From Cordylochernes scorpioides (Eukaryota > Arthropoda > Arachnida > Pseudoscorpiones > Chernetidae): a stretch of 64,000 bases of DNA. Of this stretch, positions 54,513-60,734 are shown piece after piece. Every line of letters starts with the position of its first letter. Positions within the stretch are counted from its first letter, which is position 1. The stretch lies in the NCBI GenBank assembly GCA_030710605.1, contig CP092863.1, positions 62,890,508-62,954,507 on the forward strand. Direction: 5' to 3'. Made by a program: the position numbers and the translations under genes. The notes beneath the pieces were generated by a model. It was not told the origin of the DNA, ran no database searches, and worked only from the letters and a program-made list of their open reading frames with translations.

Positions 54513-56842
54513 TTTTTAAAACTCATTTATATATTATAGTGGCGGGCGCCCCGGGTTCGATTCCCGGCCGATGCATTTTTTTTTTTTTTTTACAATTTTT
54601 AAAACTCATTTATATATTATACAAGAATGACATCCACGGCGCCAATTTATAATTGTAATGAATAGTATTTGAATAAAAGCATTTAATCGGGTAAACCCCG
54701 GGCGTTGCCCGGGTCATTCGGCTAGTAGATTATAAACACAAGGTAATAAGACCAAATCCAAATGAATAGTGTGTGACGTTGCAGCGTTGTTACTGAAACA
54801 TCACACACTATATATTTATTTGGTCTTATTACCTTGAGGAGGAAAAGATATAAGAAGTAAAAAGTGAGAACGCCCTTACAGCCTTAGAATAATTTTTAAC
54901 GCTTTGCCTAATGTTTGAATTTTTGTTCGCTCCTGACAAAGACAAAAGATTTTTGTCGAAACGTCGAGACAATAAAAAGATTTACTGGCCGAAGTGTCTT
55001 TTATTTGAAGAAGAAGTAAAAAGTGTTTATTTGTAAAGCTGTTGTTTCTAATCCCCCTGTTACAAAGATTTCACAAATGTTATGATTTGTAAAGAGCTAC
55101 TTACAGGAATTGTTCCTCTCCATAGTCCTTGGAATTTTTCTTTTTTGATTACATTGAACATGAGTGTCACCATGCCATGATGCTTGGTCCTGAAACATCC
55201 AAGATTCTAGTTAAATAATTGGACAACACATGTTCACATTGGTTAGTAGAGGATTGATATAAACTGTTAACAGCCACAACCTATTATCAAATCTCACATT
55301 GGGAATTTTTTTTTTCTGAAAGAAATGCCTCAATGCCCCTGAGTCTTGCAAAATTTCGAGCCTATCAATGAATGTGAATAACTAAACTGATTTCTGGCAT
55401 ACTTGTAAGTTTTCCAAAGCTGGTGTTGTAGCTTTGTCACCGACCCGAGGACGCTAGTTTGCGGCGACGGTCTATAGATGGTGTCTAGCTTTGACATCTA
55501 TTTTGATGGGAGATGTAACCTATATAGATCAATAATCTCCAAAGCAAAATTTCCAACAACATTCTTTTTTTTTTTTTTTGCTTATCCTTAGTAAACGTGG
55601 TACAGGCCATGATAATCATGGTGGGTAGTTAGTGACTGCTTTTTACTGTAAGCGCACCACATGTCTACACATGTGAAAGCAGTTCGACTTTGCACTTACA
55701 AATGTGCCACAGCCCCGTTTGGTTACTTGCACTCGCTGGTGGGGTTGGACTTTTGCAAGAATCAGGGGGCCATTGGAGCATTTTTTTTTTAAACAGAAAA
55801 AAAGTGTCCAATGCGGGAATTGAACCCGGGTTGTAGTGGTTGAAAACCAAATGGTTTAACCAGCCTTCCCCACCGACCCCCCTTACAACATTATAATTTT
55901 TAAAGGTTTTAATTGCTTTAACTCTTGATTTATAACAACAACAATGGAAAAACAACATTAAAATAATGATTCCAAGATATTGTTTTATATACAGGTGACT
56001 CTTTATAATTTGAAGCTCTTTTAATTTGAATATCATGATAATTTGAAATTTTTTTCCTGGTTCCTTGTAAAATACTCGATTAAGTTGAATAAAATCATTA
56101 TTAATTGTGGTTCCCCTCAGTAATTTGAAGGAATAGTGCCACAAATGAACATTTGTGAATAACTGTACAAATGTTTAAAATAGTATAAATCACAATCAAA
56201 CTCTTGTTTACTTGATTTTTTCCTTCCTCTTAGTTATTTAAACTCCTGTTATTTTGAATTCTTGATAAATTGAAAATTTTCTCTGGTCCCTTGATTTTCA
56301 AATTATCGAGAGTCGACTGTATATGTTGGCCAACCACACATCAATCTCTTAGTTGCTGGAGACCCGATGGTGATTCTCCACCAAACTCTGCAGCGCTGGC
56401 AGAGGCGCCATGTTCTCTGTACATAGTATGATGTATATACAGTTAAACCTGTCTATAGCGCCCGCTCTTGGGACTCACCAAAATAGGGTGCTATAGACAG
56501 GTCACTTTTAATGTAAAATGTTTACATTTTAACGTTTAAAATTGGGCGCTATAGAGAGGAAGGCGCTATAGACAGGTTTAAACTGTATATATAATTATCT
56601 TTTTTTTAAATAGTGCAGACTGTGCACTTTGCCTGTATTGACATTGTATATCTCTTAGATTGGCCAACAACACACAACTAACAATAGTGTACGTACCCTG
56701 TAGGGTTCTGTATTCGTGTCTTGACCAGGTCCAGGGGCTGGAAAAGCAGGGTGGAGCAGGTCCCGCTGAAGGCTCCTGCCAGGAAAGATTTCATCAACGG
56801 CCACTGCAGCCACTTATCATTAGCCACAATATGGGAGAGAAG
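42073..56842 (-). CDS. SLC25A38: Mitochondrial glycine transporter SLC25A38, 8 exons recognised
   Basis: Eight minus-strand exons with GT-AG borders and consistent phases give about 286 residues plus a stop, close to the 304 of the human protein, so only the extreme N-terminus is unseen. All three carrier signatures are present: PLDLVKTR (repeat 1), PVTVIKTR (repeat 2) and PADVVKTR (repeat 3). Motifs specific to this subfamily are [44 protein letters not shown] and [14 protein letters not shown]. Family knowledge: SLC25A38 (yeast Hem25) imports glycine across the inner mitochondrial membrane for heme synthesis. Introns of 0.9-3.9 kb hold MITEs, LINE tails, a minisatellite and Helitron remains. 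The last exon ends at a stop (42073), but CAG|GTACTT a few codons earlier could be a donor to another exon. The first exon may lie to the right of 56842. Confidence 0.93.
42340..42670. repeat. Two facing LINE C-terminal fragments
   Basis: Plus strand 42350-42480 encodes [20 protein letters not shown], and minus strand 42520-42665 encodes [20 protein letters not shown], typical of a LINE ORF2 end. Related pieces are at about 39310-39395 (minus) and 53200-53300 (minus). Confidence 0.6.
42888..43069. mobile_element. P1-family pogo-type MITE in a SLC25A38 intron
   Basis: CAGTAGAACCTCCATGAGAG ... GGAGGTTCTACTG, TA-flanked, complete. Confidence 0.8.
43121..43281 (-). CDS. SLC25A38: SLC25A38 exon: third carrier repeat
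   Basis: 161 bp encoding [17 protein letters not shown] and [14 protein letters not shown]. Acceptor 'tggttccag', donor 'gtgagt'. The phase matches the single G left by the exon at 44566. Confidence 0.92.
43428..43770 (-). repeat. LINE 3' UTR copy
   Basis: Minus-strand copy of the high-copy LINE 3' end (cggtcccaagcacggatgaa ... cactgagtagtgctcccag ... agtggagataagaaag). Confidence 0.7.
44066..44211. mobile_element. P2-family pogo-type MITE
   Basis: CAGTTAAACCTGTTTAAAGC ... GCGCTATAGACAATTTTAACTG. Followed by F1 foldback pieces at 44220-44500. Confidence 0.75.
44566..44664 (-). CDS. SLC25A38: SLC25A38 exon: end of second repeat
   Basis: 99 bp encoding [20 protein letters not shown] and [11 protein letters not shown]. 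Acceptor 'gatttccag', donor 'gtaagt'. Confidence 0.93.
44755..45000 (-). repeat. LINE 3' UTR copy
   Basis: As at 43428. A plus-strand copy follows at about 45116-45390, so the two face each other. Confidence 0.7.
45116..45390 (+). repeat. LINE 3' UTR copy
   Basis: Contains 'gtttgacaaccatcatgac', 'actgggagcactactcagtg' and 'cctaacatggagtacaaa', with the later part truncated. Confidence 0.65.
45640..45772. repeat. pogo-type MITE remnant
   Basis: 'ttcataccttgttataaaat' and an end 'cttataacgaggttctactg' followed by TA. A different family from P1, with a similar terminus. Confidence 0.45.
45818..45910 (+). repeat. LINE 3' end (single copy of the 118-bp unit)
   Basis: Holds 'acacccaagatag', 'gtgatagagatgcatggaga', 'catctgaggctcttcattgg' and (ACA)n, the same element end that forms the array at 11212-12010. 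Confidence 0.75.
45949..46018 (-). CDS. SLC25A38: SLC25A38 exon: matrix loop of second repeat
   Basis: 70 bp encoding [20 protein letters not shown]; the junctions give TRFE|SGSYGY and EGRR(G)|LFSGL, as in the vertebrate protein. Donor 'gtaagt'. Confidence 0.92.
46116..46680. other. GC-rich unidentified segment next to a P1 half-element
   Basis: 46116-46203 is half of a reversed P1 MITE (aaacctctctataaagg ... gaggtgtcctcttaccagag). It runs directly into about 470 bp of much GC-richer DNA (46204-46675) with overlapping long open frames on both strands, such as minus [20 protein letters not shown] and plus [21 protein letters not shown] recognise none of them. It ends at 'cttgctgaataaagatg' with a poly(A)-like AATAAA (plus strand). 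Candidates are a captured gene piece inside a MITE, an unknown transposon, or a host exon. Confidence 0.35.
46965..47078 (+). repeat. Pao/BEL LTR fragment
   Basis: Colinear with the BEL LTR (ttccttaaattcaattttat ... aaattcaattgtacaatata ... ttaaagcagttaacatgtat), diverged at several positions. No internal region is attached. An old solo or broken LTR. Confidence 0.7.
47194..47638. mobile_element. P2 MITE with nested P2-like and P3 MITEs
   Basis: The outer P2 starts CAGTTAAACCTGTGTAAAGC and ends at 47638 (CTATAGACAGGTTTAACTG). A second 'ctctaaatagcgcc' block lies inside. A complete P3 (47362-47534: CAGTCGAACTTGGATAATTC ... GAATTATCCAAGTTCTACTG) is inserted in the middle. Confidence 0.75.
47797..47905 (-). 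CDS. SLC25A38: SLC25A38 exon: second carrier signature
   Basis: 109 bp encoding [20 protein letters not shown] and [12 protein letters not shown]. Acceptor 'gtgttcag', donor 'gttagt'. Confidence 0.92.
47985..48080 (+). pseudogene. LINE ORF2 fragment
   Basis: Resembles 22470-22545: 'tccaggcttaaaactggcag' and 'ctcctcttccaggatggtgt', i.e. a RLKTG ... LLFQDGVK remnant. It ends where the minisatellite begins. Confidence 0.6.
48081..49125 (+). repeat. Minisatellite, 11 units of about 100 bp
   Basis: Unit starts at about 48081, 48181, 48279 and then every 100 bp to 49079. Each has 'cagagttattgtctgaatcc', 'atacatgctaaaaggtacaa', 'ttaagttttgtccatgagtg' and 'aataaaggtcactgtaatat'. Two variants alternate at one site (cccg/ccca) and another (gtt.tt), suggesting 200-bp higher-order steps. 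Lies in a SLC25A38 intron. Confidence 0.92.
49227..49400. mobile_element. P1-family pogo-type MITE (reverse orientation)
   Basis: CAGTAGAACCTCCCTTTAAAG ... GGGAGGTACTACTG, TA-flanked. Confidence 0.75.
49662..49868. mobile_element. F1 foldback MITE with central domain
   Basis: Arms as in the family; the centre is 'acaaaagtactgaatgtaag' and its inverse 'cagtacttttgtctgaagat'. The most complete F1 copy seen. Confidence 0.8.
49881..50027. mobile_element. P1-family pogo-type MITE
   Basis: CAGTAGAACCTCAATGAGAG ... AAGGAGGTTATACTG. Confidence 0.7.
50041..50254 (-). pseudogene. mariner transposase N-terminal fragment
   Basis: ATG 50254, then a mariner HTH domain ([43 protein letters not shown]) with two in-frame stops. 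The element is cut at about 50041, where a piece of SINE end (ccctagtacaagtggtac) abuts it. The catalytic part is absent. A different mariner group from the one at 33434. Confidence 0.75.
50462..50650. mobile_element. Foldback element with 'tcgcctctcccgtc' arms
   Basis: AAAGAGACAAAGGTCGCCTC pairs with GAGGCGACCTTTGTCTCTTT, arms about 85 bp and nearly perfect, with the centre 'cggcctcgggtcggtgacag'. One-arm relatives are at 12255-12360 and 55435-55545. It lies upstream of the mariner fragment on the same strand and may derive from its terminal repeats. Confidence 0.75.
50743..51048. mobile_element. P2-family pogo-type MITE with internal insertion
   Basis: Starts CTGTTAAACCTGTCTATAGC and ends CTATAGACAGGTTTTACTG. 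About 150 bp of unrelated sequence (50838-50985) lies inside. Confidence 0.65.
51277..51430. mobile_element. P2-family pogo-type MITE abutting a duplicated splice donor
   Basis: Begins directly after 17 bp copied from the SLC25A38 exon at 51748 (gtttgattcgatga|tagcgcc) and ends CTATAGACAGGTTTAACTG. G-run at about 51395. Confidence 0.7.
51748..51818 (-). CDS. SLC25A38: SLC25A38 exon: second helix of the first repeat
   Basis: 71 bp encoding [20 protein letters not shown]. Acceptor 'tgttgtgcag', donor 'gtaact'. Its last 17 bases, the donor and the following intron are duplicated at 51236-51276. Confidence 0.92.
52020..52700. repeat. F2 half-element and several F1 foldback pieces
   Basis: F2 arm at 52030-52110 (attccgatagatggcgcaag). 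F1 pieces at 52137-52250, 52262-52490 (a full palindrome using 'aagacctaatccaaataaat') and 52491-52690. No gene. Confidence 0.65.
52845..53310 (-). repeat. LINE-derived 3' fragments
   Basis: 52845-53125 matches 36500-36775. 53190-53300 encodes, on the minus strand, [17 protein letters not shown], like 42350. No complete element. Confidence 0.55.
53531..53692. mobile_element. P1-family pogo-type MITE
   Basis: CAGTAGAACCTCCCTTTAGC ... GGAAGGTTCAACTG. Confidence 0.75.
53920..54300. other. Intron DNA with a (CA)n and a P1 half-element
   Basis: (CA)n at about 53913-53928, 'cctttattagggacttgcc', and P1 remains at 54235-54296 ending AAAGTTCTACTG. No gene. Confidence 0.5.
54408..54478 (+). pseudogene. 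tRNA-Gly(GCC)-derived sequence, 5' acceptor strand lost
   Basis: From GGTTCAGTGGTAGAATG through the anticodon arm CTCGCCTGCCACGCGAG (loop with GCC) and the T-arm CCGGG-TTCGATT-CCCGG to CCGATGCA it is an almost perfect tRNA-Gly. The first seven bases cannot pair with CCGATGC, so the acceptor stem is broken. A run of about 30 T follows, far longer than a normal Pol III terminator. Confidence 0.85.
54543..54575 (+). pseudogene. Second tRNA-Gly 3' half
   Basis: The T-arm and acceptor 3' strand are repeated (GCCCCGGGTTCGATTCCCGG), followed by a T-run and the same 'acaatttttaaaactcattt' flank as the first copy. A tandem duplication of about 100 bp. Confidence 0.85.
54621..54724 (+). mobile_element. 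Helitron 3' end
   Basis: 'gacatccacggcgccaattt', hairpin CCCCGGGCGTTGCCCGGG, then 'tcattcgg' CTAG and a host T. Same family as 8671-8798. The tRNA-Gly pieces lie just upstream, where the other copies carry U6 or the tRNA-like module. The 5' end of this copy is not found. Confidence 0.75.
54726..54838. mobile_element. F1 foldback MITE, short
   Basis: 'agattataaacacaaggtaa' arm and inverse, centre near 'gcagcgttgttactg'. Confidence 0.7.
55105..55189 (-). CDS. SLC25A38: SLC25A38 exon: matrix loop of first repeat
   Basis: 85 bp encoding [20 protein letters not shown] and GLWRGTIP. Acceptor 'gatgtttcag', donor 'gtaagt'. Confidence 0.92.
55435..55545 (+). repeat. One arm of the 'tcgcctctcccgtc' foldback
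   Basis: 'gtcaccgacccgaggacg', 'gcggcgacggtctatagatg' and 'ctattttgatgggag', diverged from 50462-50650. Confidence 0.6.
55564..55882 (-). mobile_element. tRNA-derived SINE
   Basis: Full copy as at 28971: T-run (poly-A tail), body, head with box B (GGGTTCAATTCCC) and box A. Confidence 0.8.
55991..56322. mobile_element. P4 pogo-type MITE
   Basis: CAGGTGACTCTTTATAATTTG on the left, and CAAATTATCGAGAGTCGACTG followed by TA on the right (complement CAGTCGACTCTCGATAATTTG). The interior repeats 'aatttgaa' and holds 'tggttccttg' / 'tggtcccttg'. Confidence 0.7.
56441..56587. mobile_element. P2-family pogo-type MITE
   Basis: CAGTTAAACCTGTCTATAGC ... CTATAGACAGGTTTAAACTG, TA-flanked, complete. About 110 bp downstream of the 56697 exon donor. 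Confidence 0.8.
56697..56842 (-). CDS. SLC25A38: SLC25A38 exon: first carrier signature
   Basis: 146 bp from the acceptor 'aaaaaggttcag' to the donor 'gtacgt'. Encodes [20 protein letters not shown], then [17 protein letters not shown]. An upstream exon with the start codon is expected, but I could not identify it. If translation starts inside, the only ATG is MKSFLAG. Confidence 0.88.
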
Positions 56843-56877
56843 CTGAACCTTTTTTATACACTTTGGTACCCTGTTTA

Positions 56878-57022
56878 GACAAGGTAATAAGACCTAATCC
56901 AAATAAATAAATAGTGTATGACGTTTCAGTAACAGTGTTGTTACCAAAATGACACATACTATTTATTTATTTGGTCTTATTACTTTGTGTTTATAATCTA
57001 TAATCCAAATTGTGTGCCTTAT
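56878..57022. mobile_element. F1 foldback MITE
   Basis: 'caaggtaataagacctaatc' and inverse, centre 'aacagtgttgttacc'. Confidence 0.7.
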
Positions 57023-57025
57023 CAA

Positions 57026-57135
57026 TTTGGTACCCTGTTCTAAGGCACCCCAGTTGGCCGGTATTGTGAGCAGAGTGCATGGACCGATCTGATCTTCTCC
57101 ATGGACAAGACACCACTACCAACCTGTTTTATAAG
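57026..57135 (-). repeat. Segment duplicated in inverted form at 58612-58745
   Basis: 'tttggtaccctgttctaagg' ... 'ctccatggacaagacaccac' ... 'tgttttataagaaatgg' reappears reversed at 58612-58745. The minus strand has ATG-GAGAAGATCAGATCGG, then an early stop, so a coding role is doubtful. It lies just upstream of the first recognised SLC25A38 exon and could include its leader exon. Confidence 0.45.
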
Positions 57136-57173
57136 AAATGGAAGCATGAATTTTTATTTTTAAAATATTAAAT

Positions 57174-57514
57174 ACAGTTAAAACCTCCATGAGAGGATAC
57201 CACTCTACAAAGGACAGTTTTGTTTGTCAAAATTACCATTTTTACTATGTAACAATTCTCTGGTAAGAGGACACCTCTACATAAAGGACACTTTTGCTCT
57301 GAAATTAGGTGTCTTTTACTGTACTTATTTTAAATACAGTAGAAGCTCCCTGTAAAGGATACCTAGTTGCTGAGTTAAAGTGTTCTTTATGGAGAGGTGT
57401 CCTCTTACCAGAGAGTTACTTAATAGTAAAAATTGTAATTTTGGAAATGAAAAACTGTCCTTTATAGAGAGGTGTCCTCTAGCATGAGTATCCTCTCATG
57501 GAGGTTCTACTGTA
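57174..57514. mobile_element. Two P1-family MITEs in opposite orientation
   Basis: 57177-57318 (forward; the right end is cut at 'gtgtcttttactg') and 57336-57514 (reverse; CAGTAGAAGCTCCCTG ... GGAGGTTCTACTG). The 17 bp between them are AT-rich. Confidence 0.7.
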
Positions 57515-57584
57515 ATGAATTAGCAATTTTGCTGAACTTCAATGCCTATGCCCTTTCAAAATATCTTTTATTTTATTTTTATTT

Positions 57585-57911
57585 TTTTTGCTTATCCCTA
57601 GTACACATGGTACAGGCCATGATATTCATGGTGGGTAGAAGTTGGCGAATGCTTTTACTGTAAGTGCACCACATGTCTACACATGTGAAAAGCAGTTCAA
57701 CTTTGCACTTACAAATGTGACAGAGCCCCATTTGATTACTTGCACTCGCTGGTGGGGTTGGAGTTTTGTAAGAATCGGGGGCCATTGGAGCATTTTTTCT
57801 TTTTTGATCAGAAAAAAGTGCCCAATGCAGGAATTGAACCTGGGTCGTAGCGGTCGAAAACTAACGGTTTAGACCGTCCTTCCACCAAACCCCCCCCCCC
57901 CCCCCCCCCCT
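57585..57911 (-). mobile_element. tRNA-derived SINE with poly-C at its head
   Basis: Full copy. The head side ends in about 22 consecutive C (57889-57910) instead of the usual CCCCCC, probably slippage. Confidence 0.75.
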
Positions 57912-58250
57912 GATTTCCGTGTTATAGAACACTTAAAATGTAGCAACTATGATGTCATTTACAGAAGACAAAATACCCTTCTGTGGAGAGTAGATGTCAA
58001 CATCAACACTGGGAGATAAGGAAAAACAAGGCCAACAATAACACATTGTGATGATTGTCATCACCTTCTGCAACATGGAAGTCAGCCATCTTTACTTTCC
58101 TTCCTGTTACATTAACGGTATCTTAAACATTTCTTTGCGTATGTAAAGTCTTTCTCTTTCCTTCCTCCCATTCAACTGTCTATTCTACTCACAATCTCCC
58201 ATGAGCCTGCTGATGATTTGATCACCTTTGTGATATCAAGAATGACTTGA
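57912..58250. other. No feature recognised
   Basis: Mixed-composition DNA without a supported gene, RNA or repeat boundary. Confidence 0.5.
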
Positions 58251-58254
58251 GCCT

Positions 58255-58600
58255 TAAGCAAAAGTGTCCTTTATGGAGAGGTGTCCTCTTACTGGAGAAT
58301 TGTTACATAGTAAAAATGGTAATTTTGACAAACAAAACTGTCCTTTGTAGAGAGGTGTCCTCTCATGGAGGTTTTAACTGCATTTAATATTTTAAAAGGA
58401 TAAAAGAAAATAAGACCTAATCCAAATAATTTATTGATATCTATTTATTGATATTTATTTATATCTAAATGATTTATTCTTTTGTCTGATGATGGTGACA
58501 ATGTTGTTGCCGAAATGTCACACACTAATAAATTATTTGGATTAGGTCTTATTTTCTTTTATTATAATCTATAATCCAAATTGTGCTTTTTCATATTTTA
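58255..58600. repeat. P1 half-element and F1 foldback
   Basis: 58263-58382 has reversed P1 interior blocks ending GGAGGTTTTAACTG. 58395-58590 is a foldback of the F1 'agacctaatccaaataat' subtype with centre 'ttttgtctgatgatggtgac'. Confidence 0.6.
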
Positions 58601-58611
58601 AAAGGGAAAAT

Positions 58612-58745
58612 TCATGCTTTAATGCCTCTATTTCTTATAGAACAGGGTGATGTCTTGTCCATGGAGCAGATCAGATTACCATGCACTCTGATCACAATAC
58701 CAGCCAACTGAGGTGCCTTAGAACAGGGTACCAAAGAGATAAGGC
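58612..58745 (+). repeat. Inverted partner of 57026-57135
   Basis: Reverse-complement match to the segment beside SLC25A38 exon 56697, with several substitutions. Confidence 0.7.
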
Positions 58746-58899
58746 AATTTGGATTATAGATTATAAACACAAGGTAATAAAACAAAGTTTGATACCTTAG
58801 TGTGATTGAGTGGAGATAAGAAAGAAGAAGAAGAATGACTTGCCAATCAACACAAACTGTCAACCTCCAATGAGAGACCACCTTAAGGAATACCTCACA

Positions 58900-60220
58900 T
58901 TTTTTATGCTTCTCAAAATTTTACTGCAGTCGCAATGTCCCGTCTCCTATACACAACAGTAGAACAACTTCCATGAGAAGACACTCATGCAAAGGAAATC
59001 TCTCTACAAAAGACAGTTTTCAACACAAATTGAAACAAGGGATCATTTTATTGAATTGTGAACTCGAGTTAAGCCATGAATTTATTGCAGAATCAATTTT
59101 TACTTAAACAAGATTCACAAAAAAATATGAAAATTTTCCCTAGATACCTGATATTTTAACCTTATAACAATAATATTAATTAGAAACACACACACACAAA
59201 AACCTTTATTAAGACACACTGGTCTTACAGAGGATTCTCCTTGGGGATACAAGATGGAGAAACCTATGAAAGTGGGAAATATACAAAGGGGTAAAAATGG
59301 AGAAAGATTATATACACATGATAAATATATACAGATTATTATTTGAATGGTCCTATGGAAAATAAGAATATGGATTTGGAAATATGGATGGAAGAAGTGG
59401 AGAGCGAAAAGAGGATATTAATTAGAAACTCTCTGGTAAGAGGATTGTCTACAACTAGGTGTCATTTAGAAAGCTACTTTTATTGTATTGTTCATATATG
59501 ATTATTGTTATGTTTGTTTAATTAACGACAAAGGCCAGTTTAAAGGTTCTACAGTGAAGAAGGAAACATAGTTTATTAACTTTTAAAATATACGCGTGGT
59601 CTCATGCTACCACTCGTGATAGGCTTTTTTTCTCTACCCCCGCGCATGAGCGGCGGCTATGTTACGTCCGGTGACGTCACGACATCACAATTATATATGG
59701 TTTGATACAAAATATAAATATATGGTGATTTGCAGAGAAGTTGTAGGTTGTAGTAAGAATGTATACAGAAGACAGGAACCTTAATCAAAAGCCTGTGAGG
59801 AGTAGATCAGGGAGGAAAAAGAAAAGCCACCCTGGGAACAATTGTGATAGAGACGGTCTCAGAGTGAACTGTTCTTGATCATCAAATCCAGGCAATTTCA
59901 AATTATTCTCAGTTGGGTTTAAAATGGTAACCGTAAAGAATGGAACTGGGTAGTGATCCCACAGAATGTCCATTTATAGAAGGCAGTACATGTGGTCACC
60001 CTGGGGTGTGATTTGACTAGCCAACTTATCTATCCTTATACTTTTCCCACACAGATTATCTTTATTTACATATTTCTATAAGATACATTTCTACATGTGA
60101 TATTAGGACATAGATATATATGTTGTTGTCGTGTCCAATGAAGAGCCTCAGATGTCTCCATACATCTCTATCACAGCAGTGTCTTCTATCATAGATATAT
60201 ATTATGATATTAAATAATAA
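58900..60220. other. Repeats and AT-rich DNA, no gene seen
   Basis: 58915-58990 is a copy of the repeat in which the piggyBac element sits. (AC)n at about 59187. 59195-59220 is a reversed relative of 7410-7440. 60122-60185 is a minus-strand LINE 3' end of the 118-bp family. A small GC-rich patch is at 59635-59675. The open frame at 59785-59973 has no recognised motif. Confidence 0.5.
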
Positions 60221-60224
60221 TATT

Positions 60225-60402
60225 ACAGTTAAACCTATCTATAGCGCCCCCTCTTGGGACTCATCAAAATAGGGTGCTATAGAGAGGGGGTGCTATAGAC
60301 AGGTCACTTTTAATGTAAATTGCATCATATTAGGTATTTAAAATCAGGCACTATAGAGAGGAAGGCGCTATTTAGAGGGGGTGCTATAGACAGGTTTAAC
60401 TG
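60225..60402. mobile_element. P2-family pogo-type MITE
   Basis: CAGTTAAACCTATCTATAGC ... CTATAGACAGGTTTAACTG, TA-flanked, complete. Confidence 0.8.
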
Positions 60403-60734
60403 TATATTGGTAATGGTGTCTTGTCATTGTGCCTTCCACTGTAAAGAAAGACTCTGCCAACAATGGACCGTCAAAATTCTTTCCCACAGAGTAAGCAGCA
60501 GAAAAATGGCACCTATAGAGAGAGGATCTACAGCATTTGAAGAAATATTTTTTAAAAAGGCTTTTTCATGAAACTTTTTTTTTAACTTGGAACATACAAA
60601 AAAAAATAGCAACTCTCCAGTAAGAGGACACCTCCCTGTAAAGGACACTTTAGTTCTGCAATGAGAGAACATCTTAAGGAATGCCTTACATATTTTTTTA
60701 ATCTTCTCAAAATTTTACCGCAATATCAAGTCTC

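Noticed and set aside
54422-54652. Plus-strand ORF over the tRNA-Gly and T-runs
   Set aside because: Translation of tRNA sequence and poly-T (poly-Phe). Not a protein.
59785-59973. Minus-strand 62-codon ORF (MDILWDHYPVPFF...)
   Set aside because: No recognisable motif, no homology by eye, and located in repeat-rich DNA.
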